Position numbers and translations under genes: made by a program
In this document: piece by piece, positions 44,454-52,382 of the stretch
How the letters are laid out: each line of letters begins with the position of its first letter
Position numbering within the stretch: the stretch's first letter is position 1
Notes under the pieces: model-generated
Database searches by the model: none
The model's input: the letters and a program-made list of their open reading frames with translations, nothing else
Told to the model about the DNA's origin: nothing
Assembly (NCBI GenBank): GCA_002692965.1
Contig: NZNC01000015.1
Span: 372,001 to 436,000 of the forward strand
Reading direction: 5' to 3'
Source: Haliea sp.
GTDB taxonomy: Bacteria > Pseudomonadota > Gammaproteobacteria > Pseudomonadales > Halieaceae
DNA length: 64,000 nt

Positions 44454-44522
44454 GGGCAGGCGCGCCTCGTGTGACAAAAGGCGGCATTGTAGCCAAGAGT
44501 GGCGTGCGGAGACACCGCCGGA

Positions 44523-44948
44523 CTAGTCGCCGCTCCAGTTGCGCTGCATCTCGTAGTAGAGGAAGGAGGCTGTCCAGGTGATCAGCACCAGACCGGTGAG
44601 GGATTCCACCCCGATCAGGTAGCGCAGGTTGCCCTCGGGATAGACATCGCCAAACCCCAGGGTGGTGAAAACAGTAAAGGAAAAATACACACAATCGAGC
44701 AGGGTGCCGTGGAAGAATTCCCCGTGCAGACTACCCCAACCCGGTGTGTTGATCATGCTGTAGTAGGCAATGCCGAAGACCCAGACCTCAATGGCGTGAG
44801 CTACCAGTGCGCCCCCCACGCCACAGACGATCCGGGCCCTGTGCATGACGCGCAGGCGCGGCAACAGGCGAGTCAGCCAGTGCAGAAACTCGTAGTGGAT
44901 GACGACCGCCGCAGCGACCACGAGCATATTGATGATGGTGACCTGCAT
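44523..44948 (-). CDS. Small two-helix potassium channel-like protein
   Basis: A 141-residue membrane protein of the Ion_trans_2 class. An N-terminal helix (about 3-20) and a second (about 45-68) precede the pore: HGTLLDCVYFSFTVFTTLGFGDVYP carries the filter T-L-G-F-G-D (residues near 97-102), followed by the last helix SLTGLVLITWTASFLYYEM. No cytoplasmic RCK domain is present. T-x-G-F-G-D is a common variant of the K+ filter. ATG 44948 is chosen because AAAAGG lies just upstream and the extra residues of the longer frame are not channel-like. Channel function is likely, selectivity inferred. Confidence 0.82.
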   Translation of the reverse strand: MQVTIINMLVVAAAVVIHYEFLHWLTRLLPRLRVMHRARIVCGVGGALVAHAIEVWVFGIAYYSMINTPGWGSLHGEFFHGTLLDCVYFSFTVFTTLGFGDVYPEGNLRYLIGVESLTGLVLITWTASFLYYEMQRNWSGD

Positions 44949-44987
44949 GCACCTTTTCCCAGCGAATCCGGGGACAGTGTAGCGCAT

Positions 44988-45023
44988 AAAAAAGCGCCGA
45001 ACCCCCGCAGAAGGGCCCGGCGC
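44988..45023 (-). terminator. Rho-independent terminator of the hsaA–hsaC–kshA operon
   Basis: On the reverse strand a GCGCCG/CGGCGC stem extends through two G·U pairs to 11 bp, closes a loop of about 8 nt and is followed by six T (complement of 44988-44993). It lies 20 nt after the kshA stop. Confidence 0.85.
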
Positions 45024-45042
45024 CAGAGGACCTGGGCGGAGA

Positions 45043-46134
45043 TTACTGGCCCTGAGCGGCCAGGACCTCCTCCACAGTAGGACCGTCAATGGTGACGTGC
45101 TGGCGATGCTTGATCTGATCCTCGCGGATTTCCGCCACGTCGGTCATGAACTGGCTGTACCACTTGCGTACCATGTGAATGGGGCCATCACCGTCGCACA
45201 TCAAGGGGTTGTCGATGACACACTTGTTGTTCCAGATGGCCACATCCTGGTGGAAGGACTCGATGTTCTTCTCGGTGTATTCGTCCAGCATGGCCTGGTT
45301 TTCTTCCGGGCTGAGCTTCGGATCCTTCTTCATCATCACACCGAAGTTGATGATGAAGTTGTTCTTGTCCACCGGTATATGGCTGACCAGCAGGTGCACC
45401 CGCATGGGGTGTCCGTCCATGCTGCCGGTCATGGTGGTGGTCATATAGGCGGGACCCTCGTAGGTGGCCACACTGGTAATCAGGCCGCCCTCGCCTTCGG
45501 TCAGGATCTGGTGCCCGCCGACCATGTACTGGATGAACTTGTGGCCCTGCATTTCATTGCGGAAGGATTTCACCGTCGAGTAGTGCACCGGGCCGAAGTG
45601 GGCCATGTCGGCCATGTTGTCCACCAGCTCGCGGCCCTGGGAGGCGATGGGAATGGCGCGCATCTCCCAGTCGGTCCACTCCCCGGAATACCAGTCGGCG
45701 TTGGCCTCGGGCTCCTGTTCCGGGATCGGTGCGTTGTTTTCCGGGTCCTGCCAGATGAATACCAGGCCGTTCTTTTCCAGGGTCGGCCAGGACTTGATCA
45801 CCGCCTTCGCGGGAATCTTCTTGGCGTAGGGGATGTGGTCGCAGGCGCCATCGGAACCCCAGCTCCAAAGGTGGAAGGGGCAGACCACGGAATTACCCTT
45901 GACCTCGCCACCACTGAGGTCGCCGCCCATGTGCGGGCAATAGCCGTCGAGAATGTGTACCTCGCCATCGTCTTCACCGCGATAGGCCACCAGCTTGCTG
46001 CCGAAGACCTTCAGCATGCGCGGCTTGGTGGTGATGCTGGCGCTGTTGCCGACCACATACCAGCCTCGGGCGAAGCGCTCGGGAACGGGTTCGGCCTTGA
46101 TCTGATAGGGTTGTACTTTCTGTTCTGCGGTCAT
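45043..46134 (-). CDS. kshA: 3-ketosteroid-9-alpha-monooxygenase oxygenase component (KshA-like)
   Basis: Rieske oxygenase that hydroxylates C9 of androstadienedione-type steroids, which opens ring B. The 363-residue protein binds its 2Fe-2S cluster with CPHMGGD (Cys66, His68) and CPFHLW (Cys85, His88); the catalytic iron site is VDNMADMAHFGPVHY with Asn173, Asp176, His179 and His184. The aromatic/hydrophobic N-M-x-D-x-A-H-F block is typical of KshA. It is the last gene of a three-gene operon behind hsaA and hsaC, which makes a steroid role far more likely than another aromatic substrate. The reductase partner KshB is not in the window. Confidence 0.87.
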   Translation of the reverse strand: MTAEQKVQPYQIKAEPVPERFARGWYVVGNSASITTKPRMLKVFGSKLVAYRGEDDGEVHILDGYCPHMGGDLSGGEVKGNSVVCPFHLWSWGSDGACDHIPYAKKIPAKAVIKSWPTLEKNGLVFIWQDPENNAPIPEQEPEANADWYSGEWTDWEMRAIPIASQGRELVDNMADMAHFGPVHYSTVKSFRNEMQGHKFIQYMVGGHQILTEGEGGLITSVATYEGPAYMTTTMTGSMDGHPMRVHLLVSHIPVDKNNFIINFGVMMKKDPKLSPEENQAMLDEYTEKNIESFHQDVAIWNNKCVIDNPLMCDGDGPIHMVRKWYSQFMTDVAEIREDQIKHRQHVTIDGPTVEEVLAAQGQ

Positions 46135-46167
46135 GGTATTGCCCTCACATTATCGTGACTGTGTCGT

Positions 46168-47070
46168 TCAGCCCTGGCCCCAGCGGTGGCCCCAGTGGCT
46201 GGTAGTGGTACTTTCCGTGGGTGTGTAGTGGCGCCAGTCGATCTGCACGCCGTCGAAGCCGTATTCCAGGGCAAAGCCCGCCGGGGTCTCGACATACATC
46301 GAGACCATCTGATCGTTGGTGTGCCGCCCCATGCCGGTAATCACCCGGGTGCCGGTCTCGTGCACGCGATCGGTGAAACGCCCCAGGTCGTCCATGCTCT
46401 GTACCTCGGCCATCAGGTGCACCAGATTGCCCGGGTGCGGCTGGCTGTCCTCGTAGAGGGCCAGGCTGTGATGGCGCGGGTTGGCGCAGTGCAGGAAGTG
46501 CAGCCCGTGGGGCCTTTCCTCGCCCGGAATCGGTACCGTCAGGTAGTCGGTCTGGCCAAAGCCCAGCAGGTCGACATAGAAACTGCGCGTCTCCGCCAGG
46601 CAGGGGGTGGCCATGGCGATATGGCCCAGGCCCATGTCGCCGTGGTAGCCGGTGACAAAACCGGACACCGGCACCTTCGGCAGCAGGGGCAGGTAGTCCA
46701 GCCGCGGTTGCAGGCACAGTTCCAGCAGTTGGCCGCCGGGGTCGCGCAGACTGACAAAGGCAGCGACATTGCGCTCCTGGGCTTCCTCGTCGCTGCCGCG
46801 GCGGTAGTCGACACCGGCAGCGTCCAGTTCCGCCAGTGCCTGCTCCCAGGCTTCCGGGCCGCCGAGTTCCCAGCCGGCGCAGAGGAACTGGTCCTGCTGC
46901 CCCGGTACGATGCAGTAGCGGTAGGCGTAGTCGTCGAGTTTCAGATAGAGGTTGTCGCCCCAGCGATGCTGGGGGGCGACCACCATGCCCATCACCTCCG
47001 TGGCGAAGGTCTCCCAGCGCGACGGCGCGGTGGACTCGATGCGTACATAGGCCAGTGCCTTGATATCCAT
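46168..47070 (-). CDS. hsaC: Extradiol ring-cleavage dioxygenase (HsaC/BphC type)
   Basis: Type I extradiol dioxygenase cutting the catechol 3,4-DHSA at the meta position during steroid A-ring opening. The 300-residue protein has two VOC modules; the C-terminal one holds the Fe(II) ligands His150 (GLGHIAM), His200 or His201 (NPRHHSLAL) and Glu269 (GFALEYG). Length and ligand spacing match HsaC/BphC. The operon position between hsaA and kshA supports 3,4-DHSA over biphenyl diols as substrate, although this is inference. It lies 12 nt after hsaA and 33 nt before kshA. Oxygen is required, which fits with regulation by an oxygen-responsive factor. Confidence 0.88.
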   Translation of the reverse strand: MDIKALAYVRIESTAPSRWETFATEVMGMVVAPQHRWGDNLYLKLDDYAYRYCIVPGQQDQFLCAGWELGGPEAWEQALAELDAAGVDYRRGSDEEAQERNVAAFVSLRDPGGQLLELCLQPRLDYLPLLPKVPVSGFVTGYHGDMGLGHIAMATPCLAETRSFYVDLLGFGQTDYLTVPIPGEERPHGLHFLHCANPRHHSLALYEDSQPHPGNLVHLMAEVQSMDDLGRFTDRVHETGTRVITGMGRHTNDQMVSMYVETPAGFALEYGFDGVQIDWRHYTPTESTTTSHWGHRWGQG

Positions 47071-47082
47071 ATCCCTACCCGC

Positions 47083-48270
47083 TTACAGGAAGAAGTCCGT
47101 GTTTTCCCGGCCCATCAAGGTGCCGCCGAGGTTGCGACCAAACTTGAAGGGGTTGTTGGCGACGTGGGTGCGACCGGCATTGATGTCCAGCCAGGCCCGG
47201 TTCAGCGGGTGACCGCGGTGGATGCCCTGGGCGCCGCAGGCGATGAACATGGCGTTGATGGCATCGGCGCACTTGGCGCCCACCCGCGCCGCGTCGTAGC
47301 GCATCTTGATGCGCTGCTCCATGGGCAGGGTTTCGCCCTTTTCGGCCGCCGCCAGCATGAGGTCGAAGTTGCGGAACATGATGGTTTCGCACTCGTCCAC
47401 CGTGGCAATGGCGTTGGCCAGGGCCATCTGTGCGTCAGGGTCGGTGGCAATCTTGTTGCCGTCGTTCAGGCCGACACGGTTCTTGTTGACCTGGATATAG
47501 CTGTCGGTAACCCCGCGCAGGCAGCCGATAGCCGAGCTGCAGACTGCGCGCACGAAGATCTGGCCGAAGGGCAGACGGAAGATCGGGTGGGTGTTGACCG
47601 CGTTGCCCGGGCTGTTGCACTCGAAGCCGTGTACCGAGCGGTGGGTGCGGTATTCCGGCACAAAGGCGTCTTCCACCACGATGTCGTGGCTGCCGGTTCC
47701 CTCGAGACCGCTGACGTCCCAGTTGTCGACAATCTGGTAGTCGCTGCGGGGGACCAGGAAGGTGCGGTAGTCGGGTGCCTCGCCTTCCTTCTCCGGGGGG
47801 ACCATGGCGCCGAGGAAGGCCCAGCCACAGTGCTTGGAACCGGAGGAAAAGCCCCAGTGCCCGCTCAGTTTGTAGCCGCCCTCGACCCGGGTGACCTTGC
47901 CCACCGGCATGTAGGAGGAGGAGATCAGCACGCTGGTGTCCTCGCCCCAGACATCCTGCTGGGCGCGATCGTCAAACAGGGCCAGCTGCCAGTTGTGAAT
48001 CGCCACGACGCCGAGTACCCAGGCGGTGGACATGCAGCCCTCGGCAAGGGTCATCTGCACCCGGAAGAATACTTCCGGCTCCATCTCGTAACCGCCGTAG
48101 CGCTTGGGCTGCATGATGCGGAAAAAGCCGGCTTCCTGCATGTCGCGCACCGTGCTCTCCGGCAGGTGGCCGAGGCTGGCGGCTTCTTTCTGGCGCTCGC
48201 GCAGGGCGGGGACCATCTGGCGGGCAGCGGTGTAGAGGCGCTCGCGATCTGTCAGTTGTTGTGCGGTCAT
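47083..48270 (-). CDS. hsaA: Flavin-dependent monooxygenase, HsaA-like (3-HSA hydroxylase oxygenase)
   Basis: Acyl-CoA-dehydrogenase-fold monooxygenase of the two-component class that hydroxylates 3-HSA to the catechol used by HsaC. The 395-residue product shows AAGFFRIMQPKRYGGYEMEP near 47-66, SGHWGFSSGSKHCGWAFLGA near 136-155, the flavin region NWDVSGLEGTGSHDIVVEDAFVP near 185-207 and C-terminal INAGRTHVANNPFKFGRN. No acyl-CoA dehydrogenase catalytic Glu is obvious, as expected for the hydroxylase group. ATG 48270 follows AAGGAG; the longer frame has no ribosome site. First gene of hsaA–hsaC–kshA, behind an FNR-type promoter. The reductase HsaB is not adjacent. Confidence 0.86.
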   Translation of the reverse strand: MTAQQLTDRERLYTAARQMVPALRERQKEAASLGHLPESTVRDMQEAGFFRIMQPKRYGGYEMEPEVFFRVQMTLAEGCMSTAWVLGVVAIHNWQLALFDDRAQQDVWGEDTSVLISSSYMPVGKVTRVEGGYKLSGHWGFSSGSKHCGWAFLGAMVPPEKEGEAPDYRTFLVPRSDYQIVDNWDVSGLEGTGSHDIVVEDAFVPEYRTHRSVHGFECNSPGNAVNTHPIFRLPFGQIFVRAVCSSAIGCLRGVTDSYIQVNKNRVGLNDGNKIATDPDAQMALANAIATVDECETIMFRNFDLMLAAAEKGETLPMEQRIKMRYDAARVGAKCADAINAMFIACGAQGIHRGHPLNRAWLDINAGRTHVANNPFKFGRNLGGTLMGRENTDFFL

Positions 48271-48350
48271 GGCGATTCTCCTTGTGAGGCCGTGATTGCC
48301 GTTGGGTGCAATATCCTGCTTTCGGCGGTTCCGGCTCATACCTCAATTGC

Positions 48351-48392
48351 GTTATAGGACGGGCCAAGTGAAAGTGGCTTGATCCAGATCAA
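48351..48392 (-). promoter_or_regulatory. FNR/Anr-dependent class II promoter of the hsaA–hsaC–kshA operon
   Basis: TTGATCTGGATCAA (48379-48392, reverse strand) fits the FNR/Anr consensus TTGAT-N4-ATCAA at every position. Twenty-two bases further on is the -10 TATAAC (48351-48356). With +1 placed 7 nt after that hexamer (about 48344), the box centre falls at -41.5, the standard class II position. There is no good -35, as expected. The leader is about 74 nt. Confidence 0.8.
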
Positions 48393-48511
48393 CCCTTGGT
48401 GGGCTCGCGGGGTGGCGAAGGGGGGCCGTAGCGGGCGAGTTCAGAATTTCAGCCTGTTATTGGCTGTCGAGGCTGTCCGTTACGGCCGCGGCAAGGGTCT
48501 ATACTGTCGGC

Positions 48512-49012
48512 ATGTGGCGCGTCATTCTGAGTTGCAGTCTGGTGGTTCTGGCTTCCTTCCCGGCCAGGGGGCAGGAGGGGTCGACGCGTGTCTACCGCAC
48601 GGTCAACGAGCAGGGCGTGGTGGAATTCTCCGATACGCCGCCCGCCGAAGGGGTGGCAGTCAGGCAGCTGGAGATTGCGCCGATTCAGCCGGTGGACCCG
48701 GCGCAGGTGCGTGCCGATCTCGAGGCCCTGCGGGAAACGACCGACCGGCTGGTGGCCGAACGCAGCGCGCGGGAAGCCCAGCGCTCCCCCGTCGTGGTTC
48801 TGGCGCCGCCAAGCCCGGCACGTGCCGACGATGGGCCCGGCGAGATACGGCAGGGTGTCTACTTGCCGCCGGTCTACTACCCTTTTCGCCCCCCGCCGCG
48901 CCCGCCTCACCCGCCGCTCCGCCCCCGGGCGCTGCCCGACTGGGACCGCAACAGTCAGCTGATGCGTCCGATCACCGAGCAGCGCCTTCGCGAGCGTGAG
49001 GGCCGGCGCTGA
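48512..49012 (+). CDS. DUF4124-containing secreted protein, proline-rich C-terminus
   Basis: A 166-residue exported protein. A signal peptide (MWRVILSCSLVVLASFPARG, cleavage near residue 20) leads into a DUF4124 domain, VYRTVNEQGVVEFSDTPP, at about 27-44; this short beta unit is found in many gammaproteobacterial periplasmic proteins of unknown role. A helical segment (about 60-90) follows, then a Pro-rich region YYPFRPPPRPPHPPLRPR. No enzymatic motif is visible. It overlaps no neighbour but ends 4 nt before the cyclotransferase gene. The FNR box upstream faces the other way. Confidence 0.82.
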   Translation: MWRVILSCSLVVLASFPARGQEGSTRVYRTVNEQGVVEFSDTPPAEGVAVRQLEIAPIQPVDPAQVRADLEALRETTDRLVAERSAREAQRSPVVVLAPPSPARADDGPGEIRQGVYLPPVYYPFRPPPRPPHPPLRPRALPDWDRNSQLMRPITEQRLREREGRR

Positions 49013-49016
49013 AGCG

Positions 49017-49478
49017 ATGTTGCAGTTGTTTGTTTACGGTAGCCTGAAACGCGGCTTTCACAATCACGCGAACTACGTCCCCTCGCCCGCCCGTATCGAG
49101 GATGCGCGGGTGTGGGGGCGGCTCTATGGGCTCAAATATGGCTTCCCCGCCCTGGAAATTGCCCCGCAGCAGGTTCTGCTCAACGGTAGTGGGGATCCGG
49201 AATCAGATCTGCAGCAGCAGCGCACAGCCTCCCCGCTGGAATTTGCCCGGCCCGAGGGGGACTGGGATCTGGTTCACGGGGAACTGGTGACGCTGGTCAA
49301 TCCCCGGCGCGACCTGCCTGCTGTGGACCGGCTGGAGGCTTTTCGCCCCGGCCGCCGCTCACTCTACCAGCGTAGCCTGGTTCCGGTGCAGACCGACCGC
49401 GGTGTGATTGCCGGCTGGGTCTACTGGATGCACCGCGTCGGCAGCGGCCAGCGTCTCCGCAGTGGTCGCTGGGAGTGA
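49017..49478 (+). CDS. Gamma-glutamylcyclotransferase-fold (GGCT/AIG2) protein
   Basis: A 153-residue protein of the GGCT-like cradle-loop family. The substrate-binding motif FVYGSLKRGFHNH (Y-G-S-L) is at residues 5-17, and WGRLYGLKYGFPALEI follows near 36-51. A catalytic acid is likely among DRLEAF near 105-110. Members release 5-oxoproline from gamma-glutamyl compounds, but many bacterial relatives are uncharacterised. ATG 49017 is chosen because the family sequence starts there. Its last 120 bases overlap the 3' end of the CadC-like gene on the opposite strand. Confidence 0.85.
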   Translation: MLQLFVYGSLKRGFHNHANYVPSPARIEDARVWGRLYGLKYGFPALEIAPQQVLLNGSGDPESDLQQQRTASPLEFARPEGDWDLVHGELVTLVNPRRDLPAVDRLEAFRPGRRSLYQRSLVPVQTDRGVIAGWVYWMHRVGSGQRLRSGRWE

Positions 49479-51677
49479 GCGGGCGGCCAGTACAGCCCGC
49501 TGGCTTTGAACCGGGGCTACCAGGCGCTCCATGACCGACGCATAACCGGGCATCCCCCGCAGGTCGGCAAAGGCCGGTGAGCTGCGCACCGACCACCAGA
49601 TCCAGGGCTCCACGATGGTCTGGCGCGTGGTGATTTCCAGCTGGGCCAGGGCTTGTTCGCGATCGCCCAGTACCGCTGCGGCTAATGCCAGCGACAGGGC
49701 ATGCGGTGCGATCTTGCACGCAGGGAAGGACATCATCTCCTGCGACAGCCGCTGGCGTGCTCGCTCGATGGACTGCCTGCCTTCCCGGGAGGGGGCTGGG
49801 GCGTGCCAGGCGAGCAGCATGACCAGGGCTTCGCGCAATTTCGAGACGGGTACGCTCGCGGGGAGGGTGCCATCGAAGCCATGTACCTGCTCGAGGAAAT
49901 CCCGGGCGGGGCCCGGGTCGCCCGAATGGATGCTGTGGGCCAGGGCGTAGTCCGCCTGGTGGTAACGCCCCAGGAACATCAGATCATCACCCGTTGCGGC
50001 GAACATCTGGCGGGCCAGGCTGTCGATTGACCCGCTGTAGCGCTGAAGGTTCAGGCTTGAGACCCGGAACGGTGGCTGATTCAGCCGGCGGGCGGCGGCC
50101 GGGTCACCCAGGTTCAGGTGGCTGATAACCAGCATGTTGCGCAGCCACTGATTGCGGGGGTCTGCCCGATAGGCCTTCAGCAGTCGCTGATGGGAGCGGG
50201 CCAGCTGGCCTTCGAGGGCATCGATGTGGCTCAGCATGGCAATGGCGGGGATGTAGTCCGCATCCACTGCCAGTGCCCGCTGTGCCAGTGTGCGTGCGCC
50301 GCTGAAGTCGCATTGGTCCAGCTTCAGATAGGCCTCGGCGTAGTGATTGCGTGGCTCCAGGGGGTTGAGCGCGCGGGCCTGGCGGATCTCTTGCAGGGCC
50401 AGATCGGATCGGTTCAACTGCATGTGATAGAGCTCTGCCAGTAGCGCGTGGCCGGCAGCGTGGCTGGGGTTGAGTGACAGGGCGCGCTCCAGGTCCGCGA
50501 GCATGCCCTGGGGGTCATTCCGCTTGAGGCGGGCGCGGGTCACGTAGGCGTCCCCGAGGTCGGGATCCAGGGAGAGCGCGCGTTCCAGCAGGGGCTCGAT
50601 CACGGCCCCGATCGACCGGAATGTATCCGGGCTCTGGCTTCGCGTGTTGAGCAGGACTGTCTCCGCCAGCGCGGCCCAGGCCGGGGCAAAGTCCGGCCGG
50701 CTGCTGGTGATGCCTTGCAGCAAATCGATGGCCTGCTCCAGTTCCCGGGTGCTGCCGCCAGCCGCCAGCCGCCGCGCTCGCAAATAGTCCGTGTGCACTT
50801 CCCGGCCAAGCGCGGGTGCCTCTTCTGCCTCTGCACCCTGGACCAGCACCACCTGGAGGGCGCGGGCGACATTGCGGGCAATATCGTCCTGCACCCGCAG
50901 CAGCTCGGCAAAGCTGCGGTCGTAGCGCCCCGACCAGAGTTGCTGGCCATTGCCCGTGTCGACCAGCTGTACGCCAATGCGCAGGCTCTCATTCTCGCGC
51001 CGCACGCTGCCTTCGATCAGGTAGTCGACTCCCAGCGCCTCTCCCACGGCCTTCGGGTCCGCTTCGCTGGAGCGGAAACGAAAGGACGAGCCGCGGGAGG
51101 TTACCCGGAAGGCAGGATGGCGGGACAGCAGACCGAGTAGCTCCTCTGCCAGGCCGTCGGCGAAGAAGGTGTCCTCGCCGGGGTTGAGGTCGATAAATGG
51201 CAGTACCGCGATGTGGTGCTCCACCTCGAGCTGCGACGAGGGAGCGGGCGCCTCGTGCAGCAGTAGTAGCAGCCCGGCGATCAGCACCAGGGCGAGCGCG
51301 CCGCTCAGCAGTGGCCAGCGGGGCCGGCGACGCGCGCTGGGCGCTGTCTCGTGTGGCTCAGCTGCCACCGGCTGCGGGAACGTGGCGACATAACCGCGTC
51401 GGTGCACCGTGCGGATGCACCGGGGCAGGCCGCAATCCGCAAGTACATGGCGCAGGTTGGATACGCCCCGACGGACAGCATCATCCGACACCACCCGCCC
51501 ATCCCAGACTGTCGCGACCAGCTGGTCGTGGCTGAGCAGCTCGCCGTCGTGGGCCAGAAAGCAGGCCAGCAGCCGGGTGGTCTGAGGCTCCAGGGTGACC
51601 CGTGTGCCGTCGTCGCCGCTCAGCTCGCCGAGGGCGGGGTCGAGCTGCCAGCAACCAAAGCGCAGGGTGTCGCTCAT
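49359..51677 (-). CDS. CadC/ToxR-like membrane transcriptional regulator with periplasmic TPRs
   Basis: A 772-residue one-component regulator. Residues 1-105 are an OmpR-type winged helix (LRFGCWQLDPALGELS; LLSHDQLVATVWDGRVVSDDAVRRGVSNLRHVL; RTVHRRGYVATF). A single membrane helix lies at about 119-140. Outside the cytoplasm come a FlgO-like segment, HHIAVLPFIDLNPGEDTFFADGLAEELLGLLS, with ligand-type fold, and TPRs to the C-terminus (DFAPAWAALAETVL, PSHAAGHALLAELYHMQ). It thus resembles CadC-type regulators with TPR sensors found next to diverse targets. ATG 51677 gives the exact winged-helix start. The C-terminal 40 codons overlap the opposite gene. Confidence 0.87.
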   Translation of the reverse strand: MSDTLRFGCWQLDPALGELSGDDGTRVTLEPQTTRLLACFLAHDGELLSHDQLVATVWDGRVVSDDAVRRGVSNLRHVLADCGLPRCIRTVHRRGYVATFPQPVAAEPHETAPSARRRPRWPLLSGALALVLIAGLLLLLHEAPAPSSQLEVEHHIAVLPFIDLNPGEDTFFADGLAEELLGLLSRHPAFRVTSRGSSFRFRSSEADPKAVGEALGVDYLIEGSVRRENESLRIGVQLVDTGNGQQLWSGRYDRSFAELLRVQDDIARNVARALQVVLVQGAEAEEAPALGREVHTDYLRARRLAAGGSTRELEQAIDLLQGITSSRPDFAPAWAALAETVLLNTRSQSPDTFRSIGAVIEPLLERALSLDPDLGDAYVTRARLKRNDPQGMLADLERALSLNPSHAAGHALLAELYHMQLNRSDLALQEIRQARALNPLEPRNHYAEAYLKLDQCDFSGARTLAQRALAVDADYIPAIAMLSHIDALEGQLARSHQRLLKAYRADPRNQWLRNMLVISHLNLGDPAAARRLNQPPFRVSSLNLQRYSGSIDSLARQMFAATGDDLMFLGRYHQADYALAHSIHSGDPGPARDFLEQVHGFDGTLPASVPVSKLREALVMLLAWHAPAPSREGRQSIERARQRLSQEMMSFPACKIAPHALSLALAAAVLGDREQALAQLEITTRQTIVEPWIWWSVRSSPAFADLRGMPGYASVMERLVAPVQSQRAVLAARSLPATTAETLAAADAVHPVDPAGNHTAVGLHRNQATLVE

Positions 51678-51839
51678 GCCGTCTGCCGCCGGTGGTTGCC
51701 GGAGAATGGGATGGTTCCTGTCACAGGCCGGTCTCACCTCCTGATGCCAGTGTCGGTGTCTGTCCGGGCATGCGTGTTGCAACTGACCTGCTGGGCGTCA
51801 GGCCGGACGAAGCTGTACCGGGGTAAGAGTATAGCCGGC

Positions 51840-52382
51840 CTACTGGCGCGGTGCAGATGGGTGTTTACTGGGTGAGTCGGCGGGATAGAGCTGCAGGATA
51901 CCCGACTCCCCCGCCATGTCCCCGATGACCCAGATCTGCTCAAAGGGATGTTGCCCAGGCAGGGTGATGCGCTCGCGGCAGGCCCGCAGCTCCTCCGCCG
52001 ACCACAGGGGGTTGGCGTTGCGGATCACCAGCCAGACCCGTTCGCTGTCGTAGTGCTTGCCCGCCTTGCTTGCCAGCACGGCGTTGAGCGCGGCAAGCAG
52101 CCGCTCCCCGAGCGGGACTTCCGTCAGCCGATGCAGGGCCTCCAGGGTGCGGATATTCGCCTCGCGGCCGAGTATCAGCATGGCCTCGGTTTCGCTGCCG
52201 TAGATGTGCGCGATCTCGAGATCCATGCGGTCGCCGTTCAGGTAGCAGGAGACATCGGGCTTGCTGGGCTCGTTGTGCCAGATGTGTCGCATAGGCTGGC
52301 CGCTGCGCTGCTCGTACAGACGCATGAAGATGCGGGCGGCATCGTGCTCCAGCTCGATCTTCTCCTGCAGGCTGCTCTTCAC
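51840..52382 (-). CDS. Hypothetical protein, possible restriction-endonuclease-like fold
   Basis: A 180-residue soluble protein I do not recognise. The N-terminus is helical (MKSSLQEKIELEHDAARIFMRLYEQ). KPDVSCYLNGDRMDLEIAHIYGSE near 41-64 has the spacing of a PD-(D/E)xK-type core (P-D...D-x-E-I-A), but the usual lysine is replaced by Ala or His, so nuclease activity is doubtful. HYDSERVWLVIRNANPLWSAEELRAC near 110-135 would be the following strand and helix. Its start overlaps the stop of the HsaD-like hydrolase (ATGA), implying coupled translation. Confidence 0.6.
   Translation of the reverse strand: MKSSLQEKIELEHDAARIFMRLYEQRSGQPMRHIWHNEPSKPDVSCYLNGDRMDLEIAHIYGSETEAMLILGREANIRTLEALHRLTEVPLGERLLAALNAVLASKAGKHYDSERVWLVIRNANPLWSAEELRACRERITLPGQHPFEQIWVIGDMAGESGILQLYPADSPSKHPSAPRQ

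Noticed and set aside
44454-44522. Manganese (yybP-ykoY) riboswitch before the GDT1-like gene
   Set aside because: Only 69 bases separate it from the channel gene and I see no paired helices with the conserved loops.
44521-44528. GACTAGTC palindrome resembling the arms of the two 18-bp operators
   Set aside because: Only 8 bp, spans the potassium-channel stop codon rather than a promoter, and lacks the 8-nt centre.
46186-48357. 723-codon open frame antisense to hsaC and hsaA
   Set aside because: Runs across two genes with clear motifs and the promoter region; His/Gly/Val-rich translation without domains.
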